This document shows positions 32,151-40,870 of a DNA stretch of 48,390 nt, one piece after another (position 1 is the stretch's first letter; every line of letters starts with the position of its first letter). The translations under genes were made by a program, and so were the position numbers. The DNA lies in the NCBI GenBank assembly GCA_035626155.1, contig DASPOF010000002.1:1-48390 (forward strand). Reading direction: 5' to 3'. The notes under the pieces were generated by a model that searched no databases, had not been told where the DNA came from, and worked only from the letters and a program-made list of their open reading frames with translations. The stretch comes from DASPOF01 sp035626155. Its GTDB lineage: Bacteria > Desulfobacterota > Binatia > Binatales > Binataceae.

Positions 32151-32167
32151 CACTGGCCTCTTCGCAG

Positions 32168-34219
32168 CTACAGAGGCTCCGGCTGCACCGTGTTGCTGCA
32201 CAGGCCGGGGCAGGTCTTATCGGGGTTCTGGCAGATACTCGGACAAGGCGACGAGGTCGAACTCGGTACTGCAGTCGGTATGCTCGTCGCCGGAGTTCCA
32301 ACCGGGGTACCGAACTCGAGGCGCTGGAGCGTGTAGGTGTCGGGCGGCACGCAGAAGGTGTATCCGTTGCCGGGATTCGGCGCCGGCGGCAGCGGCCCGG
32401 GCGCGGCCGACATCAATTGCACGTCGTCCTTGGAAAGCTCGATCTCCGTTCCGCTGTCGGGGTTGATCACGCTTCCGGTGATGCTGCCGTGGCCGATGCA
32501 CTCAAGCGCGGGCACGGAGAACTGCGGACCGGATGGCGTCGAGCAGGCGGTAGGAATTGCCACGTCGCTTATTACACCGATCGTATGGCCGGGATACGGA
32601 TCGGTCTGCCCCTGGTACAGATCGATTGCGGAGGCGAAAACGTCGAACGTCCTCGATGATGGCGAGGAGGGCACATTGAGCGTGAAGTTGGCGCTGGTCA
32701 CCGGGCTCTTGAGATTCAGCGGCATCGGGAGCGCATTCTCGATCGTATTGGTTCCGTGATCCTCGGCGAATACCTGGATCGTGACGCTGCGGCCGGCCGG
32801 CGGCGCAGCCACCAGGCTGACAGTACCAACCAGATAGGACGTGGTAAGTGCAAAATCGCAGGCCGGCGAACTCGTGCTCTCCGGGCAATGACCGCCATGC
32901 GGCGGCGAAGTGGCGCGCGTCGGCGTTAGAAGCGTATCGTATCCTGCTGCCGATATCTGCAACGTGTAATCGGTGTTAGTTGGAATCGCGTCGAACGCCG
33001 CAGGAGTGGCGGCAGTACCGGGGAGCGGGAATGAGCCGGTGTTGTCGGTCGAGGTGCTCGCGACACTCACGCAATCGGCAGGCGTCGTGGCGCAGTCGGT
33101 GGTCGAAGTACCCTGAGGGACCAAAATCTGCAAGGTCGCGCCGACTATCGGCTGCTTGGTGCAGGCGTCGGTGATCCTGCCGGTGATCTGGCCAAGGGTC
33201 TGACCCGTCTTGGTAGTAAAGGGCTGGTCAATCGATTGGCCCGGCATCACCGGCGATGCAAGCCGGGCTGCCGCGAACGCCGCACCGCCGCCCGAGACGT
33301 ACACATCGTAGGAGGTGCCGAAATCAGCGGCGGCCGGCAACGAGAGCGTGTATTTCCCGCTGCTGCCGCTGGCGCTGCTCGCGATCACGGTGTTGGTGCC
33401 CTCAAGCTCGGCGGTCACCGCAAGCGCGGGAATTTTCTTGCCCTTGCTCGCGCCGCTGGCGCCGGTGATCGTGCCGGTTACTTGCCCGAGGTAACTGCCC
33501 GGTGGGACCGGCGGCCCTGGAGCGATCGCAATCGTGTACGCTCCGCCCGCAACTGTCGGTTGCTGAACGATGGTCACGTCCAGATTGATGAGTAACTGCG
33601 TGAGCTTGCCCTTCGCCACGGGAACCGTCGATAGAAATGCAAGCTGCTGACCCGGGTTTTGCACTTGGATCGGGTAAGAGGCGCAGCCTTCGACTAGTTG
33701 CGCTGGAGAGACCTGCGAGCAGGTCGGCACGATCGATCCGGGATCGTTCGTATCGAGGAGCAACTCAACGCTTTGGTAGGTGTCCACGCGAACCGTGGTG
33801 GTGTTGAACATTTGCGCCTGGCTTTGGCCGGCGATCGCGTCGATCTGAAGAGCGCCCGATTGGGTGCCACCGTGGGCTGAGATTGCGGGCGGGACCGGGA
33901 TAGTGACCCATTTCGAGTTGGTTTCGCTCGGAAGTTTGCCGACTCCTCCTTTGGGAAGGGGATTAAGCCGGACTGCGACGATGTTAAGGAAGATGCTTTG
34001 AATGTTGTTCGGCGGTACTCCTGCGACGGTCGTGACGAATCCCACCTGCACGGTCGGCTTGAGAGTGGGTCCGATGGGCGTAGGCGTGGCGGTGGCCGTG
34101 GGACTGGCGGCATCGGGTACGATGCCGCCTCCGCTCGCCGAGCCGAGAAAAAGCGCGCAGATGATCGCCAGAGGCGGGAGCAGCGTGATCGCCGCCCGTG
34201 TAACAGCTATTCTCTTCAC
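32168..34219 (-). CDS. Large exported protein with DUF4382-like N-terminus and Ig-like/carboxypeptidase-regulatory-like repeats
   Basis: The 683-aa product starts at GTG 34219 with a signal peptide (ITLLPPLAIICALFLGSASG) and a Thr/Pro-rich linker (SPTATATPTPIGPT). Residues about 55-235 resemble DUF4382: a VGFVTTVAG strand, VRVDTYQSVELLLD, and a KLTQLLINLDVTI stretch. They are followed by two or more beta-sandwich modules of the carboxypeptidase-regulatory type (GQVTGTITGASG..., GQITGRITDACTKQPIVGATLQ, GSITGSVINPDSG). Ten or more cysteines suggest disulfides. It has no membrane anchor at its C-terminus, which ends in a Cys/Pro/Thr-rich segment. It is probably surface-exposed or secreted; the function is unknown. 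Confidence 0.7.
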   Translation of the reverse strand: MKRIAVTRAAITLLPPLAIICALFLGSASGGGIVPDAASPTATATPTPIGPTLKPTVQVGFVTTVAGVPPNNIQSIFLNIVAVRLNPLPKGGVGKLPSETNSKWVTIPVPPAISAHGGTQSGALQIDAIAGQSQAQMFNTTTVRVDTYQSVELLLDTNDPGSIVPTCSQVSPAQLVEGCASYPIQVQNPGQQLAFLSTVPVAKGKLTQLLINLDVTIVQQPTVAGGAYTIAIAPGPPVPPGSYLGQVTGTITGASGASKGKKIPALAVTAELEGTNTVIASSASGSSGKYTLSLPAAADFGTSYDVYVSGGGAAFAAARLASPVMPGQSIDQPFTTKTGQTLGQITGRITDACTKQPIVGATLQILVPQGTSTTDCATTPADCVSVASTSTDNTGSFPLPGTAATPAAFDAIPTNTDYTLQISAAGYDTLLTPTRATSPPHGGHCPESTSSPACDFALTTSYLVGTVSLVAAPPAGRSVTIQVFAEDHGTNTIENALPMPLNLKSPVTSANFTLNVPSSPSSRTFDVFASAIDLYQGQTDPYPGHTIGVISDVAIPTACSTPSGPQFSVPALECIGHGSITGSVINPDSGTEIELSKDDVQLMSAAPGPLPPAPNPGNGYTFCVPPDTYTLQRLEFGTPVGTPATSIPTAVPSSTSSPCPSICQNPDKTCPGLCSNTVQPEPL

Positions 34220-34364
34220 TTTCGGTCCACTTAATGAAACATCGGTCAGGGCTTTTGGGATAACCTAACCGGGGTACCAACGCAAGAAAACCAAGGCAGG
34301 AAACTACGGGCCGTCAAGTGGCCTTGACTGACTGCGGGCCTCAACCAGAGAATCGATCGTGCGC

Positions 34365-36011
34365 ATGAGTAAGAACACGGACCGCCGCGTTGCCGGCTTG
34401 CTCGCTCTCCTCGGTGCCGTGTGCCTGCTTGGCGTGGCGCGTCCGGCGCAAGCGACGCTCCAGCTTTCGGTTGGCAATCCCGGGCTGGAACATTTCGATG
34501 CCGATGCGGGCGTCGAACTCTCATTCGGCGTGACCGATCAGAACGGCAACCCGGTCGGCAATCTTCGTCCCGATAACGTCAAGGTCTTCGAGGATGGCAC
34601 GGAGGCCAAGATCCTCGACTTCCGCGGCGTCGGGCAGGGCCGCCCGGTCGACATCGTTTTCGTGATGGATGTTACGGAATCGATGCAGCCGTATATCGAT
34701 GCGGTCAAGCAGAACGTGATCGCGTTCGCCCAGGATCTCGCCGCGAACAACCGCGATTACCGGTTGGGGCTGGTGACCTTCGAGGACTACGTCATCTCGA
34801 AGTATCCGGATTGCAACTGTCCGTATCGCAACAAGATGACGTCGGATGCGCACGAGTTCATCGAATGGGTCGGGACCCTGCATGCCGGCGGGGGCGGCGA
34901 TATTCCCGAGGACCAGCTCGATGCGCTCGCGTACGCATCGACGTTCCCGTTTCGCCCCGAAGCCGAGGGCATCCTCATCATAATCACCGACGCGCCCCCG
35001 CATCACGACGGCGACGGCTCGGAGAACACCCAGCACGACCAGGCGTTCTGGGACCATCATCAGCGCGGCGTGCAAGTGACCGACCTTACCGGGACCAAGA
35101 CCGCCGCGATTCTCAAGAAGGGCGGGCTCACTCTGTACGCGGTAGTCCCGCCGCCGTTCATCGCGCCCGAGTACCAGGAGATCGTCGATGCGACGCACGG
35201 CCGCTCGTACAACATCATCACCGAGGAAGGCCGGTTCTCATCGCTCGTGCGCGAGATTGGGCATTCGATCGCAACCGAATACTCCCTCACCTATAGGACG
35301 CCGCGTCCGATCGAAGACGGCACCAATCGCGCCGTGGAATTGAAGATCGATTACAACGGCGAGGCCGCCAACGCATCGACCGCCTACCAGGTGCGCGGCA
35401 TCGGAGGCGCGGCGATCAATGTGCCCGAGGAGGGCGGGGCGGCGGGGCAGAACGCGGAAGGCACCGGGCTTGAGCAGGTCTCATTCAGATGGTGGAACGC
35501 CGCGGTCCCGCTGATCGCGATTTTCTGCCTGTTCGGAATTTCCCGGCTCAGATTCGGCGTCTCGACCGAGGAGCTCAAGGCGATTGTCGAGGCGCAGAGC
35601 CGCGCTGCTCCTCCGGTGCATGCCGCTCGCGCGCCGGCAGCACCCCGGCCCGCGCCGGCCGCAGCACACACCGCGCCTCGCTCCGCCACGACGGCTCCCG
35701 AACCGGGCGGCTCGTCTCGAACGCCGCGGCTTCAGACCGTCGATGCGTCCGGCCCGATCGCATCGGAATATCTGCTGCTCAAGGATGAGGTCTCGCTTGG
35801 CCGCGGCGAGGACAACGACATCGTGATCCCGCACGCGAGCGTATCGCGAGCGCACGCGCGGCTCCTGCGCCGCGACGGGGGATACGAACTGATGGACCTG
35901 GGCTCCACCAATGGGAGCTTCGTTGACGATCGGCCCATCGGCGGTTCCGCGTTTCTCAGCAGCGGAAGCCAAATCCGCCTGGGCGACATCCGCTTCGTGC
36001 TGCGCTATTAG
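34365..36011 (+). CDS. Membrane VWA-FHA protein
   Basis: The 548-aa product has a signal peptide (LLALLGAVCLLGVARPAQA), then a strand-rich region and a von Willebrand factor A domain (about 95-290). The VWA domain has an intact metal-ion-dependent adhesion site: DVTES (D102, T104, S106) and ITDAPPHHDGDG. A transmembrane helix (NAAVPLIAIFCLFGISRL, about 375-393) and an Ala/Pro-rich linker lead to a C-terminal FHA domain (about 465-548) with LGRGEDNDIVI, SVSRAHARL and DLGSTNGSFV. This puts VWA in the periplasm and the phosphothreonine-reading FHA in the cytoplasm. No Ser/Thr kinase is in the window. ATG 34365 is preferred over GTG 34359. Confidence 0.85.
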   Translation: MSKNTDRRVAGLLALLGAVCLLGVARPAQATLQLSVGNPGLEHFDADAGVELSFGVTDQNGNPVGNLRPDNVKVFEDGTEAKILDFRGVGQGRPVDIVFVMDVTESMQPYIDAVKQNVIAFAQDLAANNRDYRLGLVTFEDYVISKYPDCNCPYRNKMTSDAHEFIEWVGTLHAGGGGDIPEDQLDALAYASTFPFRPEAEGILIIITDAPPHHDGDGSENTQHDQAFWDHHQRGVQVTDLTGTKTAAILKKGGLTLYAVVPPPFIAPEYQEIVDATHGRSYNIITEEGRFSSLVREIGHSIATEYSLTYRTPRPIEDGTNRAVELKIDYNGEAANASTAYQVRGIGGAAINVPEEGGAAGQNAEGTGLEQVSFRWWNAAVPLIAIFCLFGISRLRFGVSTEELKAIVEAQSRAAPPVHAARAPAAPRPAPAAAHTAPRSATTAPEPGGSSRTPRLQTVDASGPIASEYLLLKDEVSLGRGEDNDIVIPHASVSRAHARLLRRDGGYELMDLGSTNGSFVDDRPIGGSAFLSSGSQIRLGDIRFVLRY

Positions 36012-36073
36012 CAGGATGTTGAGAAAAGCGAGAGCGTCGCAGTTCGACCGCCCTGCGGTCTCAACATCCTGCG
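36012..36073. repeat. Inverted repeat directly after the VWA-FHA stop codon
   Basis: GCAGGATGTTGAGA (36012-36025) begins at the base after the stop and is exactly reverse-complemented by TCTCAACATCCTGC (36060-36073). The arms are separated by 34 bp. It could form a long hairpin at the end of the VWA-FHA transcript or be the end of a dispersed element. Confidence 0.6.
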
Positions 36074-36095
36074 CAAAAGATGGCTTCCTTCCGCT

Positions 36096-36131
36096 ATCTT
36101 CTCCCCCGGTCTTTTCCGGGGGAGATAAGAG
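36096..36131. terminator. Hairpin between convergent VWA-FHA and DUF1329 copy 2
   Basis: CTCCCCCGG (36102-36110) pairs with CCGGGGGAG (36117-36125) around TCTTTT, extended by TATCTT on the left and ATAAGA on the right. It lies about 80 nt past the DUF1329 stop on the minus strand. The convergent arrangement makes a terminator plausible; it may also be a CCCCCGG-type dispersed palindrome. No protein-like frame occurs in 36012-36204. Confidence 0.5.
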
Positions 36132-36204
36132 AGGGGGAGCAGGCTGTGATTTATCACGAGCCTGCTAGTTTGGCGTCCAGCCTGCGCGGCGCGCCCCCAA
36201 TCCC

Positions 36205-37554
36205 TCAGTGCCCCGCGTTCTCCATCGTCTGCGGCATGAAAAAGTGGTTGGTGACGACGCCCATGTCGATGTACCAGCACTCGCGCTCTTCCGATGTCGG
36301 TCCCGGCATATAGATTACTGAGCTCATCCCGCTGTTGACGTCCTCATCGACTAATCCGAGCTGGAAGATTCGCTTGTAAGGATAAATCGCGACCCGCGCA
36401 TCCGGAACCGGCCGGTCACGATACGTGTGATAGGTCACGAGCGTCTTCCAGAGCTTGCCGTCGCGATCGTACTGGTCGGATGCCGTGATGAACCATCCTT
36501 CGGAGTCGAGATAAAGAATCCGCTTCGGGATCGAGACGTCTTTTCCCGGCTTCGCGTTCGCCTCGACCGCATACAGGTGGCGCATCTCCCAGTTCTCGGG
36601 GCAAATCGTGCGGCCGCCATCTGACGGACACGCAACCGATGGAGAGTTCTTCGCATGCACGGATGCGAGCATCTGCTTGTCGCCCAGATACCTGTAGTTG
36701 TAGTCCTCGATCTTGGCGGCGAACCCGAAGTACGAATCAGGGTCGAAGGTTGATGCGTATGCCGTCGCGGGGCTGCCAGGAGCGACGCCGGAAAATCCGG
36801 CTGTCCCCGATCCGGTCCCGCCGAACCCGGGCAACATCCCGATCGCATCGGTCAACGCCGCCGCCGATTGGCGTCTGAGCTTGCGGGTCACCGGGTTGAA
36901 CAGCCACGTGTTGTCCTCTTCGTTGGGGTTTATGTGCCGGTAGCGAACGAGCCCAAAGCCGCGCAGGGTCGCCGGCTCGAGGAAGGGATAGAAACCGAAG
37001 CGATAGCGGATGCCGCTCGCGGCGGCGTCGGGATCGGTGGGGACCGGCGGCACCTCGATGCGTCCGACGTTGTTGTAAAAGGCGAAGTGGCCGACCGTGA
37101 AATAGCCAAGCGGCGAGCCATTCGAATTGGCGGCGAAACTGGCCACCTCGGGATAACGCAGGTCGGCGTCATCGCTGTACATCGGGCGGAAGCTGAAGTT
37201 CCACATGATTTTGGTCGCGATTTGCGGGTCGTTGGGATCCAGCAGCGGAAACGGCTGGCCGGAGACATATCCCTTGAGCGAGCCGTCGGGCGCGAGCGCG
37301 ACCTGCGACGAATATTTTTCCGTGGCGGCCTTGAATGGCGGCGGCCATTCGAGCTTCTCGGCCGGCACGATGTCGAGCCGCATCCCCTGCTGCACGAGTA
37401 TGTAGTTGCCCGGGCTCAGCAGGTTCTGCACCTTGGCCGCATTCTCCTTTGTAATCACATCGCCGGGCTTCACCTGCGCGGATGCCGGGGCTGCGCCCGC
37501 AAGCAAAATCGTGAGACCGAGCCACGCCTTCATACCGATTCGATTGGATCGCAT
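36205..37554 (-). CDS. DUF1329 family exported protein, copy 2
   Basis: A second DUF1329 protein, 449 aa, with the signal peptide AWLGLTILLAGAAPASA leading into AQVKPGDVIT, as in copy 1. Shared blocks are PNDPQIATKIMWN, CPENWEMRHLY, YRDRPVPDARVAIYPYKRIF and ERECWYIDMG. The middle differs strongly. ATG 37554 follows AGGAGC by 5 nt; the in-frame ATG 37617 lies before the signal and is less likely. Near-equal length and colinear motifs indicate an old duplication. The neighbours here are a VWA-FHA protein and a small exported protein, not the HPt and receiver of copy 1. Confidence 0.87.
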   Translation of the reverse strand: MRSNRIGMKAWLGLTILLAGAAPASAQVKPGDVITKENAAKVQNLLSPGNYILVQQGMRLDIVPAEKLEWPPPFKAATEKYSSQVALAPDGSLKGYVSGQPFPLLDPNDPQIATKIMWNFSFRPMYSDDADLRYPEVASFAANSNGSPLGYFTVGHFAFYNNVGRIEVPPVPTDPDAAASGIRYRFGFYPFLEPATLRGFGLVRYRHINPNEEDNTWLFNPVTRKLRRQSAAALTDAIGMLPGFGGTGSGTAGFSGVAPGSPATAYASTFDPDSYFGFAAKIEDYNYRYLGDKQMLASVHAKNSPSVACPSDGGRTICPENWEMRHLYAVEANAKPGKDVSIPKRILYLDSEGWFITASDQYDRDGKLWKTLVTYHTYRDRPVPDARVAIYPYKRIFQLGLVDEDVNSGMSSVIYMPGPTSEERECWYIDMGVVTNHFFMPQTMENAGH

Positions 37555-37846
37555 AAAAGCTCCTGGACTGTCGGTTCCGCTCCCGGAGAAATGGTCGAAC
37601 CCGTATCGATCATGCACGAACTAGACTACGTCAAGCACACCGGGAGTTGAATAATGGAATAGTTTCGCCGGCGGTGGCGATTCCGGCACGTTCGCCAGCG
37701 GATGCGTGAAGCCGCCTCGAAATGAGGTGCTCACTTTAGCGCGAGATCCGAACCCTTACGTCCGTGCACGGCACGGTGCAAAATAGTTGGAGAAGGGCGC
37801 CCTGCGCATCAAGATTGATACGCTCCGCCCAGCCAGGAGCATAACC

Positions 37847-38296
37847 ATGACAAGCTCACGATTCAGGTTCATCGCGCTCGCCGCGGCCACCGCAGCGCTT
37901 CTCGCCCTATCGACGACCGCCCGGGCGCAGTTCAGGCGCAAGATGCCGGTCCCGGTCACCACCACGATCGTGATTACCAAGCCCGGGCCCGGCGAAATTT
38001 ACGGCAACAAGCAGGTCGTCACGATCGGGGTAAGCGGAAAGACCTACAAGTTCGTGCTTGAAGATGGCTGGGTCGATGATCCCAGGCAGCTCGTACGCTG
38101 GCCCGACGTCTGGCAGCTTGTGCGAATCCATCAGCCCAACTTCATGGTTACCGGAATTGGGGAGGAGAAGTTCTCGAAAATTCAGCCGGGGCAGACCTTC
38201 ACGATGCGCGGAGTGTTCACGCCGCTGGGACGGAACTTCGAGGTAATGGGAATCGAAGAGGGCAAGGGGACGTTCGCGCCGCCCAAAGCGTATTGA
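37847..38296 (+). CDS. Small exported protein, unknown function
   Basis: I do not recognise a family. The 149-aa product has a signal peptide (FIALAAATAALLALSTTARAQ) and a mature part of about 120 residues without cysteines. The middle is beta-rich with VITKPGPGEIYGNKQVVTIG, KTYKFVLEDGWVDDP, QPNFMVTGIGEEKFSKI and GQTFTMRGVFTPLGRNFEV. ATG 37847 is preceded by AGGAG at about 10 nt. It is divergent from DUF1329 copy 2. A YfaZ-like or OB-like beta barrel is possible but not shown. Confidence 0.7.
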   Translation: MTSSRFRFIALAAATAALLALSTTARAQFRRKMPVPVTTTIVITKPGPGEIYGNKQVVTIGVSGKTYKFVLEDGWVDDPRQLVRWPDVWQLVRIHQPNFMVTGIGEEKFSKIQPGQTFTMRGVFTPLGRNFEVMGIEEGKGTFAPPKAY

Positions 38297-38476
38297 CGGG
38301 CAAGTGGCGAAGCGCCCGGTACGCCCGCCGGCACGGTTGCTCCGGATGCGGCCGCATCGCTACCGCCGAGGCTTTCCGTTTCCCCTGCATCGTCAGATGC
38401 AAGTTGTGCCACCGGCCGCGCCTAGTGTACCCTTGAATGCTCCTGAAGGCAGAGCCAACACACAATTGATTAATCG

Positions 38477-40183
38477 ATGAAGAAACTCACGGGTGCACAA
38501 ATCACGATCGAGAGCCTGATCGCGCAGGGCGTGGACGTGATCTTCGGTTACCCCGGCGGCGCGATTTTGCCGACGTACGACGCGCTGCTCGACTCGAAAA
38601 TCAAGCACATTCTCGCCCGCCACGAGCAGGGCGCGACGCACATGGCCGAAGGCTATGCGCGGGTCAGCGGGAAGCCGGGAGTCGTGATGGTTACTTCGGG
38701 TCCCGGCGCGACCAACACGGTCACCGGGATCGCCGATGCGTACATGGATTCGACCCCGCTGGTCGTAATTACCGGGCAGGTCTCGACCGCCCTCATCGGC
38801 AACGATGCGTTCCAGGAGGCCGATATCGTCGGAATTACGCGTCCCTGCACGAAGCACAACTACCTTGTGAGGGACGTCAAGGACATCGCGCGGATAATCA
38901 AGGAGGCGTTCTACATCGCGAGCACCGGCCGTCCCGGCCCCGTGGTGGTGGACCTGCCCAAGGACGTTCAGCAGGCCGAGCACACTTTCAAATTCCCCGA
39001 GACAGTCGAGCTGCGCAGCTACAAGCCGACGATCCGCGGCAATCCGCGACAGATCGAGCGCGCGATGGAGGCGATCGAGGCAAGCTCGCGTCCGCTCTTC
39101 TACGTCGGCGGCGGCGTCCAGTGGTCCGGAGCGGCTCCGGTGTTGCGCGAACTCTCGCGCGGGCTGGGAATCCCCGTCACGGAGACGCTGATGGCGCTCG
39201 GCTCGATGCCCGCGTCGGATCCGCTTCGGCTCGGAATGCTCGGCATGCACGGCTCGTATGCGACCAACACCGCGGTGACGAACACCGACTGCCTGATCGC
39301 GGTTGGCGCGCGCTTCGACGATCGCGTCACCGGCCGCATCGCCGACTTCGCTCCCAAGGCCGAGACGATCATCCACGTCGATATCGACCCGTCATCGATC
39401 TCCAAGAATGTGAAGGTCGATATCCCGATCGTCGGCGATATCAAGTCCGTGCTGACCGACATGCTCGGGCTTGCCAAGGGCCGCGAGAGCCTCGCGCGCC
39501 GGCGCTCCGAGTGGTCCAAGTGGCACCATCAGATTCTCAAGTGGCAGAAGGAAAAGCCGCTCTATGAGAACGGCAAGGCTGGCCGCAAGGACGGGCTTAT
39601 CTCGCCCATGCAGGTGATCGACGAGCTTCACAAAATCACCCGCAGCGAATGCATCGTCGCGACCGACGTCGGACAGCATCAGATGTGGGTCGCGCAGATG
39701 TTCCCCTTCGAGCATCCGCGCTCGTGGCTGACCTCGGGCGGGCTGGGGACGATGGGCTACGGGCTGCCCGCGGGAATCGGCGCGAAGTTCGCCGCGCCCG
39801 ACCGCCCGGTGGTCGTGGTCTCCGGCGACGGATCGATCCAGATGAATATCCAGGAGATCGGCACCGCGGTTCAGTACAACGTCGATATCAAGGTGGTCAT
39901 CCTGAACAATTATTTTCTCGGGATGGTTCGCCAGTGGCAGGAAAAGTTCTACCAGGAGCGCTACTCCTACTCCGCGATGTCGGTGCCGAACTTCGTGAAG
40001 CTCGCCGATGCATACGGCGCGCACGGCTTCCGCGTCGAGAAGGCGAAGGACCTCGCCAAGACGATGACGGAGGCATTCGCGACGCCGGGGCCGGTGCTGA
40101 TCGATGTCGTGATCCCGAAGGATGAGGCGGTGATGCCGATGATCCCGCCGGGCGGCTCGATGTCGGAGATGCTGTTCGCGTAG
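38477..40183 (+). CDS. ilvB: Acetolactate synthase large subunit
   Basis: This 568-aa thiamine-diphosphate enzyme makes acetolactate and acetohydroxybutyrate for valine, leucine and isoleucine. The catalytic glutamate is E50 (HEQGATHMAEGYAR). The pattern FGYPGGAILPTYDAL at the N-terminus, the FAD-binding middle domain, and the ThDP motif GDGSIQMN...LNN (about 449-476) are intact. No small subunit (ilvN) or ilvC follows: the next gene is an AhpD-like protein 41 nt downstream. The regulatory subunit may be elsewhere. The 180-bp leader shows no clear attenuator or T-box. Oxalyl-CoA decarboxylase and glyoxylate carboligase share the fold, but the sequence is closest to IlvB. Confidence 0.94.
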   Translation: MKKLTGAQITIESLIAQGVDVIFGYPGGAILPTYDALLDSKIKHILARHEQGATHMAEGYARVSGKPGVVMVTSGPGATNTVTGIADAYMDSTPLVVITGQVSTALIGNDAFQEADIVGITRPCTKHNYLVRDVKDIARIIKEAFYIASTGRPGPVVVDLPKDVQQAEHTFKFPETVELRSYKPTIRGNPRQIERAMEAIEASSRPLFYVGGGVQWSGAAPVLRELSRGLGIPVTETLMALGSMPASDPLRLGMLGMHGSYATNTAVTNTDCLIAVGARFDDRVTGRIADFAPKAETIIHVDIDPSSISKNVKVDIPIVGDIKSVLTDMLGLAKGRESLARRRSEWSKWHHQILKWQKEKPLYENGKAGRKDGLISPMQVIDELHKITRSECIVATDVGQHQMWVAQMFPFEHPRSWLTSGGLGTMGYGLPAGIGAKFAAPDRPVVVVSGDGSIQMNIQEIGTAVQYNVDIKVVILNNYFLGMVRQWQEKFYQERYSYSAMSVPNFVKLADAYGAHGFRVEKAKDLAKTMTEAFATPGPVLIDVVIPKDEAVMPMIPPGGSMSEMLFA

Positions 40184-40224
40184 CAACGCCGCGCGCATCG
40201 CGCGCACCAGAGGCAAGGATTGCG

Positions 40225-40767
40225 ATGGCGCGAGTACCGTACCTGAATCGCGAGGACCTGCCGGAAGAATACCGCTACCTGTTCGACAGGCTGACCGCCG
40301 AGAGCAAGGGGCCGGTGGGCAACCTCTTCCGCGCGCTCGCTCATACCCCACGTTTATTGCGCCGCTTCATGGGGCTGGGCAGCGATCTGCGCTACAAGAC
40401 CGAGCTCGATCCCAGGCTGCGCGAACTTGCCCTGCTCGCGGTCGGAAGAATAACGGGCGCCGAGTACGAGTTCGTCCATCATTGGAATCTTGCGCTGCGG
40501 GCCGGCGTTCCGCGCGAGAAGCTCGAGGCGCTCGCGGAGTGGGAAACATCCCCCGCCTTCGACGACCACGACCGCGCCGTCATCCGCTATGCGATCGAGG
40601 CGACGTCGAACATCAAGGTCAGCGACTCGACGTGGAACGCGGTCAAATCGTTTATCGACACGCGCCGCCTGCTGGAACTCGTGGAGAACGTCGCGTACTA
40701 CAACATGGTCGTGCGAGTTCTGCTGCCCTGCGGCGTCGATCTCGAACCGGACGCGAAGAAGGGCTGA
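40225..40767 (+). CDS. Carboxymuconolactone decarboxylase/AhpD-like family protein
   Basis: This 180-aa, all-helical protein has the CMD fold: LRELALLAVGRITGAEYEFVHHWNLALRAGVPREKL includes the characteristic E...H pair (Glu in AEYEF, His in VHHW). The catalytic CxxC of AhpD peroxidase partners is absent, so it is not a canonical AhpD. The family includes gamma-carboxymuconolactone decarboxylases and many functionally unassigned proteins. It follows ilvB by 41 nt in the same orientation; there is no reason from known chemistry to link them. Confidence 0.8.
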   Translation: MARVPYLNREDLPEEYRYLFDRLTAESKGPVGNLFRALAHTPRLLRRFMGLGSDLRYKTELDPRLRELALLAVGRITGAEYEFVHHWNLALRAGVPREKLEALAEWETSPAFDDHDRAVIRYAIEATSNIKVSDSTWNAVKSFIDTRRLLELVENVAYYNMVVRVLLPCGVDLEPDAKKG

Positions 40768-40870
40768 TCCCCGCTTCCCGCTGCTGCTTTCGCGCCGGTC
40801 GCAACTCTGATCGGAGATGTCGCCAGCGCACTCGCTGGCGGACGGTTGGCGGGCCCGACCCGCGCAGTCG

